DNA of 64,000 nt from Paratinospora sagittata (lineage: Eukaryota; Streptophyta; Magnoliopsida; Ranunculales; Menispermaceae): contig CM069608.1 of assembly GCA_035771175.1 (NCBI GenBank), forward strand, positions 12,034,019-12,098,018. The letters run 5' to 3'. Made by a program: the position numbers and the translations under genes. The stretch's first letter is position 1, and every line of letters starts with the position of its first letter. The notes beneath the pieces were generated by a model. It did no database searches. It was not told the origin of the DNA and was given only the letters and a program-made list of their open reading frames with translations. Below, piece by piece: positions 59,486 to 64,000 of the stretch.

Positions 59486-62400
59486 TGACAGGACCCCATC
59501 ACAATCCCCCAGGGCATCCTGACCGACACAGGAATCTAACCATCCTGTTCCCCCATAGGACGATTAGATCCCTGTTAAGCCTCAACCGAGACTCTAACAG
59601 AGTCTCCCCTGAAAACTGGACATCTCACAATCTCAAATAACCTGATAAACATCACATCCACACATATATATCACATCAACCCAAATATATATATCAACAT
59701 TCGCACCATAGATTACATCATACTCATATTTAAAGTTCCAACCCTGCTAACATCTAGCAATTTTTCTAAAATTAATAACACATTCATCTACTTAGTTATA
59801 CATGTGGGGTTATATCCATATATTTACAAAATCAAAATACATGTATATCAAGTCTTCAACCTACATCAAAACAAAACTCTAGCAAGGTTCTCCTATCTCA
59901 CTGATAGGCTATTCCTTTGTCCTTATCTGCAACTGAAGGAACTGAAAATATTGGGAATAGAATGAGCCAACGGTGCCCAGTGAAATAGAATATTCAATCA
60001 TACCATCATTCACACATCTACATAATCATGCATGCTCATGTATGTTATGCAAATCAACGTGCAAACACCAATGTATATGCACATTCAATATAATATGCAA
60101 TTCACATTCACATGCAATCATAGCAATCCATTCTCATTCTCATTTCAATTAGCTTTCCCAAGACTTACGTAATACATAGTCAATAGGTACTAACATAACT
60201 CACTAAAACATTTTAGCCAGATGGTAAAGTGGTTTAGTTCTATATACTATCTAGGAGGCTGGGATCCTTGTCATAGGTAGAATGGTCTCATCATCTCCAG
60301 TGGACAATGAAGAGGCAATCACGTTACTCATTCAAGGGTTGGGAGTCTCGTAAGTCGATGCATATGATGAGATCAATATTTGTTGATGGACCTGTCACTT
60401 ATCTATATTTGTTGACATTACATTTATAAACACAAATACATCAATTGAAATATAACATACATGATTCAAACTAATCATATAGTTTATGCATCATTTTCAT
60501 AAAAAGTATGCAAACGCCTCTATGAGGTCACGTTAAGATAACACATGCCTACACTTTCCCCATTGCGCTATGGGTTCAGACCAGCGCATTATCCATCACA
60601 AATCCTTTCACCCTTACATTCCTCATAGAGAGTCCCATCCATTACACACTTGTAAGTGACTCCGGACGTACATTTTCCAAAGGAACAAGTATGAGAAAAG
60701 ATAACCAATGCCAAAGTATTCAATCCAAAATACTCAAGACAATACCATACACATAAATCCATTTGTAATGATCATAAATACTATGCACATATACAATAAA
60801 ATGCATATCATTCAACAATTTTATTTTATATAAATACAATGCCATAAATGGAGAAATAAAAAGAGAAATACTCACTACCAACCACAAGCCAAAAGCCCTC
60901 AAATTGGCTAATCAAAACACAATGACCTGAAATAAATCAGATTCATATATGATCAATTTCAAGTTCAATTATTCATAATTGCATAATTCTCATAAAATCC
61001 CCAAATCCGTACAATTCAACACTTAACTCCAAATTATGAATGTCCACCCCATAGGCATCCATCTTGCCAAATTACATGATCATACAAAGTCTAGGCCTAG
61101 GCCAACATAAATCACTTACATTCCATCACATGCTCAATTTATCAATTCTAAATCAATTGCATCAAAATCTCCAATTTAGGAAAATCTCTACAATAGGCCA
61201 ACATGGCCAAATTAAACTAATCAACAATCCATAACATGAGAATTCCTCAATTGACACTACCAATGTTTCAAGCATGCCAATTTATGCAATATAGGTCACA
61301 TGCATTCCAAATGGAAAGCTATAGGTCACATTTCTAGAGTTAGAGTCAAATACATGGCTTCACATGTAAAGTCCTTTAATAATGGAATTAGAAACATTAA
61401 TTACACTCCTAATTCAATGCACTGTTCGGATGTAACAAACTGCCAAACAAAATATCCAATAACTAAATTAATTGTTCAGATTCAAGAATATCAAGAGACA
61501 AACCTTCTGTCCAAAATTGAGCTAAATCCAACGACAAATCAAAGAGATACGCCTTTTTGATTAAGACAACTGTAATTGGACGGTTTCTCCCCTCCTGCTG
61601 AAAATACTTGAACTCAAATGATTATATCTCACAAAATAACATCTTAACCGTTCATAATGCAAAAAGTTCAGTTGTGAACTTTCTTCTGAAGTATCACATC
61701 CATCCAACGGTTGATTTAGGAGATCCAGCAGTTTGATCTAAACTGTGCGAGAAATCCAGATTTTTTGACCAATTGTATTTGGAAGGTTATAACTCTTAAC
61801 ATCAGACTCCAATCACGATCTCCACCGACATAACAAAGAGATATCAAAGATGAACAAGCTGACCAATTTTAAGCTTAATCCAACTATGGATCAAAGAGAT
61901 CTAGCCTCTGATGCTAAATGCTGGAAGGATGATTTCTTCTCTCCTTCCTCTCCTTTTTTTTTTTTTCCTTTCTCTCAACCTTACTCTCTCAAAAACGTCC
62001 CCCAAGGAAGAATATGAGAGATTGAGGCACATGTTACACCCACATCACCCATTTTGCCAAGTGTTAATCATGCTCTAACACCATGCCAAGTGTTTGCTCA
62101 AGGGCTCATTTGTTAGCCACATGTCCTCTACCCAATCGCAACCTCACACGTGAGTTGTTAACCAATCCATTAATTCCAACAATTTCATCATTTTTTTTTC
62201 ATTTATTTAATCAATACATGTCCATTTCAAATCATGGTCCAAATGGCCCCATTATACAATTAATAACACATACATTAATATTAATATGTCACTATTAATA
62301 TATTATTTTTAGTGATGTATATTATTATCACTATCAATGTCATTAGCACATAAATGACAATATTAATAATGATAATTCTCTAAAATAGCATACATTTGAC

Positions 62401-62548
62401 ACATCATCATCTACGCAATAAATAAAAATCATACATTATATATATATGATCAAAATATAAGTATAATACACATTAAATATTTACACAAGCATCTAGAGTT
62501 GGGCAATCTACGTCACTGTGACGTCATTTGTGAATGTGGGTCGTTACA
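59486..62548 (-). mobile_element. 5' LTR of minus-strand gypsy element (unit 2)
   Basis: Counterpart of 29996-33062, about 3.06 kb, TGTAACGACC (62548) to CTGTCAG-side border (59486). The AT run near 59690 is shorter than in unit 1. No gene. Confidence 0.75.
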
Positions 62549-62712
62549 ATTCGCCACTAGGCATGAAGTTTCTAAAATTGCAGGGTATCTCGCCTTGCTT
62601 GAGGTATAGTTTTTTCTTATTTTTCCATTTGGTTTATACTACTTTGAGCAAAATGTTTATTATACTTGTCATTATTTTTCTAGGCTTAGTGCTATGAGCA
62701 TTTTAAATTAGT

Positions 62713-63225
62713 TTGTCCACACGCCAACCCTTCATATACAAACAACCTCCCACAAACTCAAAGATGGATCCCAAGAAAAAAAATGGGATTAGGAGACAAT
62801 TATGTCTACACTTTGCTAGTGTTCATGTACACACCAAACGTTTTACTTTGGATCACGATGTTGAGCTTCCTTCTAATCTTAACCTTGATACTGCTATTCT
62901 TGGTTATATTTCCTTTACTGTTAAACCTGTTTGTTGTCCCACAATTTATCCCTCCAAAAACCTTGGTGCTCAATGTGCTAATTTATCTACTAGTAATGTG
63001 GTTGCACCAAAAAATGATGCGACGGATCCAGGGAATGATGACTCGATGAAAATGGTGGAAGTTGATGTTAAGCCCAAGGCCATGTAGCGAGGAAAGAATG
63101 GCAGTATTAGCGGAGAGATCTCTTTTGATTCTAATGATCATCTTGGTTCTCTTGAGCCTCTGGCACATTTTAGAAAAGGATCGAAGAAGTCTAAAAAGAA
63201 AAAGGACAAGCCATCAGCAAAGTAA
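62713..63225 (+). pseudogene. Unrecognised frame with the same amber stop, at end of unit 2
   Basis: Counterpart of 33227-33733: MSTRQPFIYKQPP to TAG (63085-63087), then the same frame to TAA (63223-63225) with two extra codons before the Lys-rich end. The 163 bases upstream hold nothing recognisable. Confidence 0.4.
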
Positions 63226-63272
63226 ATTGTTAATCAGTATTGTCGTTGCAACCAATATAGGAGAGCCAGAGG

Positions 63273-64000
63273 TTAACCCGCCACTATTTTCATGTTCATC
63301 TTCTTCCCTAAACCCTAAACTCTTCTACTATTTTCATCTTCCCATTCTTCTCACATTTTGTCTTTCAAATACTTCTTGAGACCTTTAAGAGTTATTTTGA
63401 AAGGGTTAAGACCCTTTTTAAAGGATTTTTGAGTGTTTTAAACCATGTTTAGTTGGTCTTCTAGAGTAGTAAAAACTCACTCGAGGGCATTCAAAATCTC
63501 TACTCTTCTAGTTTGAAAGGAGTTAAATCGAAGTTCTCAAGGTCATAAACGCCACAAAACGGGTCCATAAAAATAGACTTAAAGCACCATATTCCTGAAA
63601 AAACATCGAAAACACTCGGTTCGGTAGGACCCTACCGAACTTATGTCTTTGGTTCGGAAGTACAAGATCGAACCTAAGACAGTAGGTTCAGTTGGGTCCT
63701 ACCGAACTTTTGCCCTCAGTTTGGTAAGACAGGACCGAACATATATCTTCGGTTCGGTAGGACACTACCGAATGTGTCATGATGCAATTATTCATATATT
63801 TTCAATGAAACTATCTAATGTGTCAACTATAAATTAGAGATTATGGAACATACCTGATCATCTCACGCCATGAGATGCAAATTTATTGTCTCTTTTTCAT
63901 TCCACGAATAATTTATTTTTGCTTGAATCATCCCAAGCTATCTTACAAGAATATATATTAGAGAGAGAGGATGGAAACACACATGATCAGAGCCAGAAGC
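63273..64000. repeat. Tandem segment, unit 3 (start only)
   Basis: The window ends inside a third copy. This part aligns with 33781-34511 and includes the block of TTCGGTAGG/CCTACCGAA palindromes that unit 1 has lost. No gene lies in it. By analogy a third ZFWD copy should begin shortly beyond the window; that is inference. Confidence 0.9.

Larger units (their letters stand above)
33781..63272. repeat. Tandem segment, unit 2 (about 29.5 kb)
   Basis: Second full copy, head-to-tail with unit 1. The join reads gagccagagg/ttaacccgcc at both ends of this unit (33780/33781 and 63272/63273). By eye the aligned stretches differ only by scattered substitutions and short indels. In the ZFWD coding exons I counted about eight differences over roughly 1.3 kb. 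It is shorter than unit 1 mainly because of a 3.6-kb deletion inside the copia element, partly offset by a 746-bp palindromic insertion and by two segments absent from unit 1. Confidence 0.93.

Overview
This is a repeat-rich stretch of plant nuclear DNA, most likely from a eudicot. The evidence is GT-AG introns, a plant-type CCCH zinc-finger/WD40 (ZFWD) gene in nine coding exons, and plant lineages of gypsy, copia (SIRE-like), LINE and MULE elements. The species cannot be fixed from the sequence. No rRNA, tRNA or CRISPR array was seen. The dominant structure is a direct tandem array of a roughly 30-kb segment. Unit 1 spans 2758-33780, unit 2 spans 33781-63272, and a third unit begins at 63273 and leaves the window. 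The same junction (segment end gagccagagg joined to segment start ttaacccgcc) occurs at 33780/33781 and 63272/63273. Bases 1-2757 are the left flank and hold old gypsy, LINE and copia debris. Each full unit has the same order: a ZFWD gene on the minus strand with its TATA box and 5' leader; an AT-rich gap; a MULE-type transposase relic followed by an OTU-protease relic; an array of about 380-bp foldback units in alternating orientation; an unassigned block; a gypsy LTR fragment; a 3.2-kb inverted-repeat structure enclosing gypsy gag-protease-RT; a GGGTCGGGT-rich relic; and a minus-strand gypsy element whose pol is replaced by a nested SIRE-like copia element; then a short unrecognised ORF. The only candidate host gene is ZFWD. 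The unit 2 copy (35359-37759) is open for about 439 residues. The unit 1 copy has a 1-nt deletion in its last exon that destroys the last WD blade. The two units otherwise look very similar by eye but differ by clean indels: a 710-bp deletion in unit 1, about 520 bp present only in unit 2, a 3.6-kb deletion of the copia env-like region in unit 2, and a 746-bp near-perfect palindrome with a 5-bp target duplication only in unit 2. The most unusual signal is in the U3 part of the copia LTR: about eleven modules of GGACGCT-N11-AGCGCCC, a dyad with a fixed 11-nt spacer, present in all four LTR copies. Other notable items are the young palindromic insertion, the alternating foldback array, the gypsy pol between inverted repeats, and a gypsy element whose two LTRs share only one end.
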